Assembly: GCA_037783415.1 (NCBI GenBank)
Contig: JAZGTN010000002.1
Span: 4,340,001 to 4,404,000 of the forward strand
DNA: 64,000 nt
Direction: 5' to 3'
From: Leptasterias polaris
Taxonomy: Eukaryota > Echinodermata > Asteroidea > Forcipulatida > Asteriidae
A model generated the notes under the pieces. It ran no database searches, was not told where the DNA came from, and saw only the letters and a program-made list of their open reading frames with translations. Shown piece by piece: positions 1 to 13,325 of the stretch. Both the position numbers and the translations under genes were made by a program. Each line of letters starts with the position of its first letter. The first letter of the stretch is position 1.

Positions 1-626
1 TTATGAGATAGATGCATGTACATAGATAAACAGATATAGATACTAGATATATTATTAGTTATTTTTTTTTAAATATCAACTCACAGGCTACAGCAGGCCA
101 CAGGGGCAAGTAAAAGGCACAACAGATGGGCAGAAGACAAACTAACTAACATCAAAACAATTATTATTCTTTTTATTTTTCACCATACACATAACAATAA
201 AAAACTAGAAATACAAGAGACACTAACTGATGACAGGAACTAAAAAGTGAAATAAATCACTGTTACCCTCAGGCATTTAGATCCCAATAAATACAAGGAA
301 ATAAAATCCATTAAACATATTTTAAAATGAAATTCAAGGCATCAAAATGATAACTCCAAGTAATGTGAATTAAAAAAAATCTTTAAAAAAAGATATATAT
401 ATGTATATTTATGGTGGCTAGAGAAAAATTAAGAGAAAGGCGAAATTTGAATGTGCAAATAGAGATGAAACTGAAGACCGTTGTTTTATCACAGGACATG
501 AAAGCCTATCCTATAGTGGAAACATTAACAAATAAAGAACAACTTAAAACAGAAATGACGCCATGAAAAGTCGAGATTGAAAACAAGAAAATTAGTATTG
601 CGTAAAAAGTATACCCGTTCATCTTA
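1..626. other. AT-rich non-coding stretch
   Basis: No open frame, splice-like exon or recognisable repeat end was found in this AT-rich stretch. It precedes a LINE 3' fragment. Confidence 0.5.
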
Positions 627-1097
627 GGATCCAGTTTAAGCTGTTGCTTCTCACTTACCGTGCTGTCAATGATCAAGCACCACCATACATCTCTGATCTA
701 CTTGAATTATATAATCCACCCCGGTCTGGTTTGCGATCAGCTGCTAAATTACTCTTGGTTGTGCCTAAATCATCTAGGTCCTGGGGCGACAGAGCTTTCT
801 CTGTCGCAGCTCCCCGGTTATGGAACGCAATTCCCTACAATATTCGTACTTCTCCATCACTTGAGACATTCAAAAACAGGTTAAAAACACATCTCATGCA
901 AAGCACTTATGGTCGGGATCATGTGTAAATGCTTATTTCAGTTTTTCCATTTGTAAATCATGATTGCATCCTGTTTACTATTATGTACTTGTGTACGTTG
1001 CTTTTGTTTTTATGTCCATGTTGCTCTGTTTGCGCCATGAGCGTTTTTTTGCGGATTTGTGCGCGTTATAAATGTTCTATATTATTATTATTATTAA
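627..1097 (+). mobile_element. LINE 3'-end fragment (reverse-transcriptase ORF C-terminus and tail)
   Basis: An open frame from about 627 to 928 encodes the C-terminal tail typical of CR1/L2-type non-LTR retrotransposon ORF2. It contains L-L-T-Y-R-A-V-N-D-Q-A-P-P-Y-I, then W-G-D-R-A-F-S-V-A-A-P-R-L-W-N, and ends in F-K-N-R-L-K-T-H-L. A short 3' UTR follows and ends in an ATT-type microsatellite near 1077-1097, the usual tail of these elements. The catalytic part is absent, so this is a 5'-truncated dead copy. The clade assignment is approximate. Confidence 0.8.
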
Positions 1098-1912
1098 CAT
1101 TTTAAAACTGCTTGTTGCAAGCTTCACTTGAAATAACCTGATTCGAGAAAAAAAGGAACACACATTGCGGACTCGGAACTCGTCCCAACAAAAAACTTGT
1201 AAAGATTTTAAAGCCAACCCCCTCAGATTTAGGCCAAGTCAATATAAAGCTCAACACTCAATTTAATTTAGACAAATGTTTACCAGAACCACATCTTTCG
1301 AATCTAACTCACACTGCGTACAAATTCCTTCCCGAAGATTTTACTAAATAACGTTCTGCCTTGAAATATTATTATTGAAGTATTATTATTGCATCACTCC
1401 ACATGGTGTTTAAAAGATGTGAGAACGTGGATGTTTTGATCCCAATAAAACGGCTCGTGCTGCGTCTACTCGTGTCATTACCCTGGATCCAGCAACAGCT
1501 GCCCCTATAGGTTAAAGTGCCTTGCACCAGAAACCCTATGTACCCAGTATTTATTTGACTGTGGCCCCCCTCTGGGAGATTTTAATATGTACATTTTTCT
1601 GCCAATGGGGAAGTTGTTAGAAAGCTATCATTGTACAAATGACAACATGGTTAAAGGGGATGTGGTGACGGGGCTGTTGACAGGACTGCGTCGCCCTCGC
1701 TCTGTAGGGCGCTAAAAGTTATAATAAAGCATGCACAACGTGATAATTTCAGATGTGCACATGCTTTGGGGCTATAGACGCTATGCCATGACACACACTG
1801 GGGACAAACTTTTGCAAAAACTACTGTTTCTTCGCTTATAACGACTTGTTTTCTTATCAACTCCACGAATATGGTACCTGTGGCCGATTTTATAGGAGAT
1901 ATAAGGTTTATC
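1098..1912. other. Non-coding, nothing recognised
   Basis: No exon-like segment is seen. The antisense open frame overlapping 1651-2058 runs into a MITE and has no family resemblance. Confidence 0.4.
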
Positions 1913-2293
1913 TTAAAGGCACTGAACACGTTTTGTAATTGTAAAAGACCAGTATTCTCACTTGGTGTATCCCAACATATGCATAAAATAACAAGCCTGT
2001 GAAAATTTGGGCTCAATTTGTTATTGAAGTTGCAAGAAAATGATGAAAGAAAAAACACCCTTGTTGTACAAATTAGTGTGCTTTCAGATAGGAATAAAAG
2101 GCTTCTGGCCAGAAGTCTTTTATTATTTTAGTGAGAAATTACCTCTTTCTCAAAAACTACGTTACTTCAGAGGGAGTCGTTTCTCACAATGTTTTATACT
2201 ATCAACAGCTCTCCGTTGCTCCGTTACCAAGTAAGTTTTTATGCTAAGAAATATATATTTTGAGTAATTACCAAACGTGTACAGTGCCTTTAA
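1913..2293. mobile_element. TTAA-flanked MITE (piggyBac-like), copy 1
   Basis: The left end reads TTAAAGGCACTGAACACGTT. The right end, read on the minus strand, is TTAAAGGCACTGTACACGTT. The imperfect terminal inverted repeats and the TTAA at both borders fit a piggyBac-type target site. There is no transposase, so the element is non-autonomous. Related copies lie at 45559-45889 and 63210-63572, with fragments near 21872-22055, 33953 and 48098. Confidence 0.7.
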
Positions 2294-4874
2294 CAGTGTA
2301 TCAATCTTAATTGCTAAGAAAAGTGTGTTTTTGTCACAATATTACAAATCATTATAAAGATATTTACAACTATGGTGTCACAGGCTTTATACTCCAAATC
2401 AAGCCGAGATGGTTTAATCAAAAAAGGACATAACAACACGCGCACAGTGCACGTTTAAAGTTCGTCTTGTTTACAAAGTTTCCAATTTCGACCCAATTAC
2501 ACACGTGAAGGCTATTCATCCTTCATTTCGTGCGAACCTTCATTTTGACAATTTATAAACGTTGATATTGCTTCAGTGTGAAGGAACGTATGGGATGTAA
2601 CAATAATTCCGAACATTCTAGATCGGACTCTGTTGATAGATATAAAATTGGTGATGACGGAATACTTAAGGGGAAATAGCATTGATACGGTGCAATAAGA
2701 AAAAAAATGTAATTATGAAACTTGTTGAATTGTTTCTTTGTGGGAGGAACCAAGAGGAGAGACCGCACTGACAAGCCAATCCACATAAGGCTCTCATCCG
2801 GGGATGAGGGGTTCGGGCAGATGTCCTGCTGGTAGAGAGCCAAACCCAACAGTCCCCACCTGATTTCTTTAACTGAATAGGCCACTATCACCCCATCAAT
2901 CGTCTCTGATCTCAGCTCTTGGCTTCTCTCACGCTTGTACCTCACCTCATTGCCTCACCTAAATAGTTCTTCTAGTTATTTTAAGGGTATTTATCACGAT
3001 GGGGATGGTGTACATATATGGTGTCTCGACCGTCAACTTTTAAACCGTTACCAACCTACATAAAGCAGATCTATTTTGAAAGAGATATTTTAAGTTAAAT
3101 ATTTGGCACACTCGAAAATTGAAATCTCGTCCCGGAATGTTGGTATCCACACGTTTTGTTGTTTTAACACCAAAATAGGACCACACATTGGTGAAAGTGT
3201 TGTTATAAATGGCACGGGATTTCGGATGCATACAATATGTCATAAGGCAAGAGAGTAGGGAGTGATTCCCACTTTATTCCTAACGGGCAATCTCGTGTTC
3301 GACCATTTTTACAGGCAACTTGAAAGCACCCAAATGCAGCACATGCAAAAAACCAAATACTAATGGTTGCATTAGCAGAGACATCATTTTTTCTGACATT
3401 GTATATTGGGCCATGTCCGAGTTGATCTGGATCGCCGCGCCATCTCGTGTTGAATTGCGGTATGACAACACCCTTAGCAACAGTCGTTACTGTAGCTGCC
3501 AATTCTGATACGGCCTCACTATACCCACACAATTATGTTCAAAATTATGAACTTATTAAAATAGTTTAAAATATATAACTGTGAATGTTTTCTTCTTGGA
3601 GATTACCTAGAACTGGGTGTCTGTAAATAATTGTTATGTGATGAGTTATGGCCGTGTCCGAAATGGCAGCTACGGCTACAACGGCTGATTCGCCGCGTCA
3701 TCATGAGTCGAAGTAGAGGGCGTTGGTGAAGCTTCCAATTTGGATAGGGGCCTTAGTATGATAGGCTCTAAAGGCTGTATTGACCATTATGCCGACACTA
3801 CAATCTGCAGAATTTTTAAAGTTGGGCCCATACGTAATGTAAGACAACTTGATTCTCCTACCCCATTACACAGTCGACGCATCAATCATGAAATCGCGTT
3901 TCAAAAGCTAAGTCCCAATTAAATCACACACTCTGCTTCTGGTCTCGCTTCTCAAGTCAATGGGACGGGATAAACATTCTTGAAATTACTCGCTAACATT
4001 GTGGGCTGACATTAATGACACGTACGGTGGAGAATTTTAATCAAAGAGGAGACTATGCGAGGCATTTACTAATAAATATGTTGATAATACTGCCCGATTG
4101 GACCACCGCATGAGTTCGTACCGCCAAACATGAATGTTCTAAGTCATGTTAAACACACCCACTTGATCATCTCGAATGATTCAAATTGGTCGACATGACA
4201 AGGACATTTTTATATTTGTGTTACGGTGTGCAAAAAGGGTCAACTTTTTATTTCTTTCAGCGGCAGCGTTGTAACTTTTTTTAAAGGGGTTAGGCCTACT
4301 GCGGGCATCGGCCTCAGAGTAAAATACCAGCTGTAATTGCACTACAATATTTTTATTATAGGCAAGACTAAAGGCAAACAAAGGATACCGAAACAAAAGT
4401 TAAAAGTTTTAATGACCGCCTTTTTAGGAACTGGTAAAAGAACAGGGCTAGTAATTTTTTTCGAAATCATGCATTATGGATTATGGAATCGTCAGCTTGA
4501 TATCCCCGTATTCACCTGAAAGCTATTTTCTTTATCAATATGGTGATAATGTCAGTGAAGAGAGTGGCTTGGTGGTGATTGATAATACGAGGCCAAGATG
4601 GTGATGGGTGGCTGAAGGTCAAGGTGGTGGTTTTGCAGTGTTAATTTGGGTGGTGGTGAAATATGACCGGTTTTGTTGGGTAGGTTTTTCGATGGTAAGG
4701 ATGGTTTGAGTGTTACGTTAAGGGATTGACAGTGCTTGTGAAGGTGCTTTTGTTATGGTGGTATTTGTTTGTGGTGACTTTGAAGGAAGTCAACATAAAG
4801 GTTTTGCAACATGAAGGTTTGTTGGTGTAATTTTTGATGGTGGCGGAATTGATGTAGGCGTTGTGGTGCCCATA
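2294..4874. other. Non-coding, with scattered MITE ends
   Basis: No supported gene. The segments 3480-3516 and 3648-3690 carry ends of the GGCCGTATCC / GCTACGGCT repeat family also seen at 56399-56537. The stretch 4540-4860 is GT-rich and low complexity on the plus strand. Confidence 0.4.
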
Positions 4875-5575
4875 GACTGTGCAAGTCTCGCGCGTATCCG
4901 AACGAGAAAACACGTCAAACGAAGAACATTTTTATTTCTGAAATCAAATCTTTGTTTTAAATTATATCTCATGACAAAATCTGAACAACAACAAAAATTA
5001 TTACAATTTTATGAAATTAGTTTAAGCTTTTTAAAAAAATACGCCAAAGTGTGTTAATTATTATTAAAAACAAATTAAAACTCTGGGACAAGGATGCTTT
5101 TTTGATGTTAACTTTTTAGAAACCCCTTACGCAGATTCGTGAAGGTCAAACGGGTTTTAAATTGACCCGTATCGCAGTTTAAAGAGAATGCTGACGCCTA
5201 AACACCATAGACTGCAATGAAAAGGATTCGCTTTGCAATTACAGCATCTGGCGATTATAATAGCGCATCCAAAACAAGCTTTTACATAAGTTTTATGATC
5301 GGAGGTGAGCACAAAATTCCTAATTTTTTGCAATAACCGGAAGCTGAGGTCAAGTTTAATTCTCAGGTTTTCTTCGTTATATTGTTGAATTGGTTTTACT
5401 TTCATATATTATTTTCACTTAGTATTACATTCCCAACAACATGTATAATTTTCTAGGTCATAAACTACGTTAAACTAAAATAATTGACGAAACAAAATCT
5501 CGCCCACGTAAAACTCCATATGGTTGGGATCACTATGGTCCCGGAAGTTCGAATGCGCGCGAGACTTGCACAGTC
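4875..5575. mobile_element. TA-flanked TIR element (GACTGTGCAAGTCTCGC family), long copy
   Basis: The ends are GACTGTGCAAGTCTCGCGCG on the left and its reverse complement (with small differences) on the right, each bordered by TA. This is the pattern of Tc1/mariner-type non-autonomous elements. The length is about 700 bp and no coding capacity is seen inside. Short relatives with the same ends are at 24882-25022 and 60378-60494. Confidence 0.7.
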
Positions 5576-6110
5576 TATTGATTGATATCCTCCTTTCACA
5601 CATTGTAATGACGTAGTGTTAGGGCTTATGGATATATCTTGAGGACTTGGTCCTGTGAAAATTTGCATCAATTAATTGGGAGATGTATAAGCATACGAGT
5701 TAGGCCTAATATAAGAATGACAATGTCATATACTGGTATTTGCATTTACTTTAAGCTAGGCCTAAGTTCAAAGCGGACAGTTCAGGGGTGTCAGATAGGG
5801 ATTATTAATCATACTTAGATTATTAAGGGGAACACAGCGCTAAAGGTAATGATTTAAACATGGTAAAGCCTAAACATAATCTTCAAAAGGAGTGAGACAA
5901 GTTACCCTTTTGAATGGTGTCTAACTTAAATACTCCAATATGTCTCAATGATCATAGCCTTAGCTTGCAGTCAATAAGTTATAAGATTGTCAAATATTAC
6001 ACGAAACTTTACCTTGGGCTTGAGGTTTGCAATCAGCAAAGCCATATATATTTTTTAAAGGTCAAGTGTTATCGTGGGGTAATGAAGTAATTGAGGTATT
6101 GATTTCTCAC

Positions 6111-6348
6111 CTGGGCATGCAGATTCGTAATCGGAGCAGCAGTCGCTGCTATCCGCACACGCCCCATCGCAAAAACATGTATCGTGGTAGTAAGCAGAGT
6201 TCACCCTGTAACCTTCCGTCACACAGTTTATATCCTTGCCTTGACAACAGAGCGCCCCTCCAAACTGCCCCCCGTCTCTGCAAGACGCTCTCACCACCGG
6301 TGGAAGATGGCTCCACGCCAGACAGAAGAACAAAACAAGGGGAATCAT
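6111..6348 (-). CDS. First coding exon of a secreted somatomedin-B domain protein (SBSPON-like)
   Basis: Reading leftwards, the ATG at 6348 opens a 79-codon exon. Residues 1-21 form a signal peptide with a hydrophobic core (I-P-L-V-L-F-F-C-L-A-W). A cysteine-rich module follows with the somatomedin-B layout: C-C-Q-G, then C-F-C-D-G-A-C, then D-C-C-S-D-Y and a last cysteine before the splice junction. The exon ends CCAG|GTGAGA at 6111/6110, in phase 1. Known SMB proteins are extracellular; SBSPON pairs SMB with a thrombospondin type-1 repeat. The downstream exons should lie to the left, but none was identified in 1-6110. A GC-richer promoter-like stretch lies upstream at about 6350-6660. The SMB call is firm; the SBSPON orthology is a guess. 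Confidence 0.8.
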
Positions 6349-9300
6349 CTCAGCCCCTTTTCACGAAGAGAACAAGTACGAGAGAAAATATTTCCAGGGT
6401 TGGAGAAATAAATCCGACTGCAAGGTTCAAGGCACTGGGAAAGTCTACCCGGAGAATTCGGGGCTCGCGCAGCTGCTTGGTGTACAGTGTCACTGGCGAG
6501 GTACAGAGAGCAAGATTTGGTCGGTTGGGTGGGCGGGTGTTACGGGGAGAGATCTACGTGGGCAGCGTTGCGCGTGATAGACACAACTCTGCTTTCCCAT
6601 TGGTCGGTATGAGTTACACAGATGGCGGACGGCTCACTTCAACTTTCTCTGTGTTATCAAGGTAGAGAGAAAATGTTAGGATTTAGTACTGGGATAAAAG
6701 GGAATTTATATTCCGATGTTTTCAAAGAGAGGAAATAACTAAATGGCTTAAGAAAATGCCCGTAAGGTGCGATAAATATATTATGTACAGGTACAAAACA
6801 ACATTTTGTCAATAAAAACCAACGCATATCTTCGAAGCTGGCACTGTGAGAGATTGCAATGGGGGAAAATAAATTATTTTGTACCGATGCACTTTAATGC
6901 CGAAAAAGAAGAAAACTTTCCACATGAATTAGTCTTATTGATACCAAGAGAAAGATACCCATTATATGTATTGTTAATAATTTAGTTAAATTATTGTCTT
7001 TCAAAATTATATTGAACTATAAAGTGAACATGAAAGTTATTCCAAAACTTTTTTTTTCAACGCCCTCCACCTCTTCCGCCTCAAATGATGTGTCTCGAAC
7101 CCTGTCCACCGCTATCCACGTATAGCTTCCCAGCAGAATCAGGACATAAATCTGTCATTTCCCTGCCTCAAGGAGTAAAACCTTGAGGCGAAGAAAAGAA
7201 AACAAAACCTGATTTCTCCAGGCTGGGCCACATCATATCGTCCATTGTAAAAACAAGTGTCAAATGGTCACTAGTCCCAAAGCAAAAGTCTAACAATCTT
7301 ACTGAATGCAAACGCTACATCACTGGATACTTTTGTCAAACAACTTAAACATGTATTATTTGTTTTCTTTACAATTCACTAAAAGTTTGAGTTACATTTT
7401 ATTTATCGCTCAGTTGAACAAGATTTGATATGACAGGGTTTATATCTGATTTATACGCAAGTTTTTGTCGTTGAGTTGGCTGTTTTAGCACGCACGTTTA
7501 TAGATTGATAGGACTGGTACCTCATACCGAAAGAAGTGGGTCTCCTCACAGACCAAGGGTCGTTGCTCAATATGTAGAGCAATGGCCCTTGCTAAGTTAA
7601 TGGTATCCTTAGGGTGTTCTATGTGTGTCTTCTATGTATTGTTTGACAAAATTATGCATCAACAGTTTCACTTTTCGGTTGTTTTTACACGGATATACTT
7701 TATAGGACTTCGGTGATGTCAACTGGTATTTACACATTAAGTTTCACAAGAAGGGTGTCGCATGTTGTTTTATTTAGTATGGCAATATTTTGTGTTGTAC
7801 TGTTCCGTTGCATGGCCCCATTTTGGTATCTGACCAAAGCAAACTAGATCCATTCAGTACCAAGGAGAGATTAGCAATGCCAGTCCTTAACTTGAATGGC
7901 AAGTTTGATTGTCTCCAAAACTGTCAAATGTTTACTTACAAGATTTGAATAATTGACCTGAATTGTCGACATAACAAAATAAGCCTCATATTTTGGGCAT
8001 TCATTCGCTTTGAATGTTAAGTTTTCATAACCAGAGGGTATATAAACATTTTAAACTTCACTTTTTCAGCTGTCAGTTTGAAGTATGCAGAAACACACAA
8101 TCGTAGGAATATGTAGACAACAACTAAACAAAACTCGCAAATGTGAATTGACAAGTTTGAGCTAAACCTCAACTGACGTCTCCCCAAAATGACACAACAA
8201 GAAAAAGGAGGAATTCGTTTCCGTCTCCTTAATCTGACATGTGCTTAGGATATAATACTAGAGAGTATATGAACTCGTGACAGAAGGAAAAAATGAAGCT
8301 CCATTTTAAAAGGAATATACTACCCGCGGTGGTCCTTTAGAGTGTTTGCTATTTCAGTAGGACTGCAGTACGCGAGTTTTCTTTCAGCTCATGCCCAGAA
8401 CAAAACTAAAAACAAGAATGCCCCTGTAGCGGCAGTGTCAATACAATCCTGCCGGGAGTTTGTGAACGTAAATCCCAACTGGATCACAGTTTTTGACCTT
8501 TATCATTGTCAAAATTTCCCTCTGAGGGTAGCCCCCATAGCAAAAGATTGTACCTATTTAAACTCGATTTATGGTCATTGTATAATCCAATAGTGGGAAA
8601 TAGACGGCCCGGGGCGCCACCCCTCGGCAAGACGTTGAGATCCGTTGCTCGTGATCTTTTCCAATGAGAGCCTCATCTATTGGATGGCGAGAAAAGTATA
8701 GTTTGTTCAATGATACAGCGTCTGATTGGTATAAGAAGAGGGAATTTAATCATGCCTTCATTCATCCATGGTGTTGGCTGTCAAATGAAATATTATTTAG
8801 CAATAAAATAGAGGTGAAAAAAGACTGACTCAATCAAATTCTCTTGATGTACATGAATTAGTATTTTTGGTTCTGGAGTGCTTTCGTTGTCCATACAATT
8901 CGTAAAGTTATATAAACCCCACAAATGAGACTACACGTCTACATTCATTGGTCATCAAAAGCAGTATTCTATGAAGGAATTGTACTGTATATTTTTCCAA
9001 CCTGTCTGGATTTCTTACTGAGAAAAATGTTTGTCACATGAAGCTGCCGAACTTCGGCTATGGTATAATAACAGCGTGTATGTACCAGGACCAACCAGAA
9101 ATTTATTTTACGATTCTCCAATCATTCCAATGTAATAGTTTTGTTTAAAGAATTTCGAGCAAAACATATAATCCCAACATGTAGTTATATTTCGAAGAAA
9201 TGCCTTAATGATAAATTTCAAAAATTAAAAAATAAAGTCTTTTATGAGGAGAGGACGTTTGAAACCGCATTGGGTGATTCGTATAACAACCATACAAAAC

Positions 9301-11523
9301 TAAATATTGAAAGCGCAGCATTTCAAATCAGTGTGGATCATCCAGTTAAACCGTGTGGGCGCCGAAAGTTCACCGAGCGTACACCATCACACCGTCGGCG
9401 CCGTAACGCCGCAGCGAACCCCGCGTGCTAACTCTGGACGACCCGCCGGACTGGAATTCTCGTCCCCATGTAATGAAATTGCAATCAGCACCACCATCAC
9501 GTACTGCACGGCAAAATAAAAAGCCAACTTGGTTTGGGCGTATAATCTCAAAGGTTAACAATTAATTTGATCTCGCGCCTTGTCGTGGTACACATCGTTA
9601 TGGTCATTAAGCTCTGATGTAATGTGATGGCTACAAATACGTCCTACGGCGTTGAACTATTACTTGACTAGGAGGTATTGTGCCTGACTTCTAGGATGAT
9701 GTCTCAAGTTACCCACTGCAGACATTTTGTTATGATTATAAATCAACCATAAAAAGACCCTGAACGCCTACAACCAAAGTTGATTCTAGGCCCTTATCTT
9801 TTACTGCATCAATTCAAGGCTGAATATTGGATACATCCTTGCTTGTAAATTTAATTTGAGTACATAAAATTTATAAAAACAATATAAAACATATTTGTTA
9901 AACACAAGTCAATTATTTGTTGGTTTGTATATATATATTTTATATTTAGAAAGAAAACAAGATCTCTAGTTTACCAGAGACGAGCGGGGCCTATAGATAT
10001 TGAAAATATATATAGTATAACATATTTTCGTGGAACTGTTTTTGCTCATAAAGGACACTATCTTGTTTTAAATTGTTCAACAATAACCTATCTTTCCAAT
10101 TCATCGAAAGAAAACGATGTTTTAATTGTTACTGTAGCGAATAAGACCAGAGGCGATTATGAAGGTTTTAGCTTTAAGAATCCAGTTTCTGAATTTACAA
10201 CTTGCAACGAGCGCCATTTTTGTTTACACTGGTGAATGGAAAACAAACAGAAGATATATATTTTCGCAAACATATTCTTGTTGTTTCCCATCTTTTGCAT
10301 CTCATTGCATAAACTGGGCTGTGCCAAATCAAGGTAATGTTAAAAGTTGAAAGTCATTTGCAATTAGACATTCCATTGCCCTTGAAGTTTTGAACAGTTT
10401 GCACCCAATATACATTACACGTCAGATCAATCTTTATTTTAAGTCCTTCAAACATGATTTCAAAGACTTAATTTCTGTACCAAAAGAAACAACTTTTACC
10501 TCTATAGCTTTCATTTCATTACCGAACAAAAACCAGGCCGGTTAGAATTTTATCCTCTCAGTCAAGGGAAATAGTCTTCGATCCCAAAATAATCTTGTAG
10601 TTCCGAAGATATTCGGACACCGCGATGGAGAAGAGTTTGCTAAATTAAATCACATACCTGCAGATTCGTTGATGCCTCTTTGTTAACAAGCAGCCAACTT
10701 CACGTTGATTTCTTTTACAAAACAAATGCTTTATTCTCTAAAAGTTAGTAATAGTCGAATCCCCTTGAAAACGCCGATTTTCTTGTAAAGATTCGCATGC
10801 AGAGCTTGCAGCCTTGTTTCTGGCCTCCCCAAAAGAATGTGGCCAGCGGTAATCAAATATCACGGGTATTAATGCGCGATCATTATACCTAAATGCCAAA
10901 GTGTGACAACTGTTTCCAACCAGCTGGGCGTGTACTTAAAGTATCCAGTTAGGTTGGTTATTAGTTTATAAAGCGGGAAGGGGGCAACATTATTTGTAAT
11001 CCCCTAAACTATTTTGGGCGAAGTTGATTTGAATGGGTGAAGTTGTTGTATACTAAAAGAAGACGGAAGACAATTTTTGTCATTTTACAATTTTTTTAAT
11101 TTTTATCAAACGTTTTTTTCTTTTTTCCATCAATGGAAAATAGACGTCAAGAGAATCGCATTTAAGTGAAGGGGAAAACCCTTGAACCCTTTTGAATAAT
11201 TTATCTGTCAGACATCTGTCAGAGAAAAAACAACTTAATGGCAAAAAAAGAGTAATAAAACAAAAACAAACGTATTGTAATTCGCAGTGTCTTTGACCGT
11301 GGAGGGCGTGTGATGAACCAAATTTCCGTGATGCATAATAAGTATAAAACGAACTGTTTTTTTTAAATTGTTGTCATTATTGTTATTATATATTTGGCTA
11401 TACAAGAAAACAACATACAGGCAGTCAAAATGAGATCAAACTGTTGTTGTGATGGAAGAAAATTCGCCGTTGAAAGCGCACCATGTGGTAAGAAATACGG
11501 TCAATTGCATTTATCAAAGGGTA

Positions 11524-11670
11524 TGGTCCTTTTCGAAATCACAGCGTATTGGTTCAGGCTCCAGCTTGTCATCCGTCCGCATTGATAGTAGCCCCGTAAG
11601 GAAAGCGCACGTCTTCTTAATAACTGATGGAGCCTGAGCCCATGACCTAGCCATTGCTTCGAAAAGGGCC
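11524..11670. mobile_element. Small palindromic MITE (GGCCCTTTTCGAA family)
   Basis: The terminal inverted repeats carry GGTCCTTTTCGAAATCA on the left and, on the minus strand, GGCCCTTTTCGAAGCAATGG on the right. The matching inner arms contain G-rich 'gggctcaggctcca' on the minus strand. TAT borders both ends, compatible with a 3-bp duplication. A second member of the family is at 22781-22952. Confidence 0.6.
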
Positions 11671-12371
11671 TATGAAAGATTATCATTATACCTCCGAGTA
11701 AATATTATGCGTATTAATCCTCAGTATGCCAATATTGACGTTACAGTTATAATGCAGCCAAACAACTCCCTGCAGAAAATCCAACGCTACATTTACATAG
11801 AACGGATTATGGCATCCATTGGAAAGGCAAATAGATTCAAATGACTTATTTGTTAACTGTTATAATGCTAGCGACAACTAAATGCATCATGTTGTTTGCA
11901 TGAATAAAGTATCTCCTACCGAACTCACATCACAGCTGAAATTCACTCATCACAATCTAAGATGTTTCACAACTTTGATTTTGACAACAATGACAGAATA
12001 AAAATCCTAAGAGTTTTAAACACAACGTACAGGATTATAAATTATTGAGATAGGAAAAAAGGTACTTTTAACCGATGATATATTTTCCCTTTTAAAGCAA
12101 AATGGACAACATCGGTAGTTGTCAAAGATCATCCACACTTTAGTGGACACAACATCCCCCCTTCACGATTAATAGCAAATCTTTTTTTTAAAGTTGAAGC
12201 TCAATCGGTCATCGGAGTCACGAGAAAATACCGATAGTGGAAAAATACCTTATATGTTTTCAAGTATCGGGTTTTTGGCTCGCAAGATCAAAGCTAATCG
12301 TCTTATTCGTCTCTTTAAAAACATAGTATTTCAGGCAACTATATTTCAAATTTCCACCATGACCATGTATA

Positions 12372-12545
12372 GATCATGAAAACTGTGACATCACAATGTT
12401 TACAAAAGAGCCACAGAGCCTGGACTTCATGCAAGCATGATTTGTACACATCAGCTCAATGGAAAACAACATTAAACCTGATATTTGTTATGGAGATTGC
12501 ATCGTCTGATTTTTTTATCAACTTTTCAGCTGTTTATATATTATT
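12372..12545. repeat. Dispersed repeat, inverted relative to 41930-42110
   Basis: The segment containing 'gagccacagagcctggact' and 'tcagctcaatgg' reappears on the opposite strand at about 41930-42110, with roughly 100 nt of clear similarity. The element type is not determined. Confidence 0.55.
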
Positions 12546-13325
12546 GAATTAATGTGGATATTATAGGCCTAACACAAAATGTAAAATTACCCATATTATG
12601 ACCAGTGTAGAATCTTGCCTGTCAGGAAATGCCCTGGAATGTACAAGGTCACTCTTTTGTAAGCGAAGGCTACATGGTCAAATACAATGTAAGTTCTGCA
12701 AATATATTTTCGCAACATTTATATTTTTGAGATAATCAAGTGGTGTGCACACACGCCTTGAATCCTGGATAGGCCTATTTACATCTTTGTCTCTTGGCGC
12801 GCTTCCCAATAGATTGAAAACCACTGATGTAACAGCAGGTTTTCTCACACAAAAATCCAGCTTTCTTGTTGGTGCAAAAAAAAAATCAACTTAGTTTTTT
12901 CTACAACGTGTCTCCTTCTTTTTTTCTTTTCTTTTTTTGCCGACCTATGATTTTGTTCAAATTAATTATGAATTCAAAAAATACCGTATGTCACACGAGG
13001 CAACCAGTTCCAGGTAATTCCCAACAAGAAAATTCATTCACATTTCAGTTTTCTTAATATTTCCTCGGGGATCATGAGTGAGTTACAGCTAGAAGAATGT
13101 CTCTTGTGCTGCTGAAGTGTTCCTTGTGCATACAGTGCAGTTGGTTGCTTCCAGGCTGCCTGTACAAATTTCCCAGTGTGACATGTGTTGAAGTAAAATA
13201 AGCATGTAATTAAAGGAAAAATCTCACTCTAATTTCAACTTTTTACTCCTTGAGTAATTCTTTGCGGGTATCCTTTTTTCAGTTGAAACTCCTGTTATTT
13301 GGTTTTCCTGTTATCTAAAACTTAC

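Larger units (their letters stand above)
6349..13325. other. Long intergenic stretch with repeats
   Basis: No supported exon. A GC-rich patch at about 9350-9480 stands out from its AT-rich surroundings, but no frame in it could be tied to a family. The inverted-repeat elements at 11524-11670 and 12372-12545 are listed separately. Open frames here lack splice context or domain resemblance. Confidence 0.4.

Noticed and set aside
2553..2945. 130-codon minus-strand open frame, considered as a thrombospondin-type exon for the SMB gene
   Set aside because: There is no W-S-x-W or cysteine spacing of a TSP1 repeat and no convincing acceptor.
3203..3532. 109-codon minus-strand open frame
   Set aside because: Its start overlaps a MITE end (GGCCGTATC...GCTACAG), it has no domain resemblance and overlaps other open frames.
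6027..6665. 212-codon plus-strand open frame
   Set aside because: It is antisense to the somatomedin-B exon and its GC-rich promoter side. It has no domain resemblance, whereas the minus strand has a signal peptide and a full cysteine pattern.
8342..8593. 83-codon plus-strand frame with several cysteines
   Set aside because: There is no signal peptide, splice context or recognisable pattern; chance is likely.
9350..9480. GC-rich patch as a coding exon
   Set aside because: Frames on both strands are open for short distances, but none matches a family and splice signals are inconsistent.
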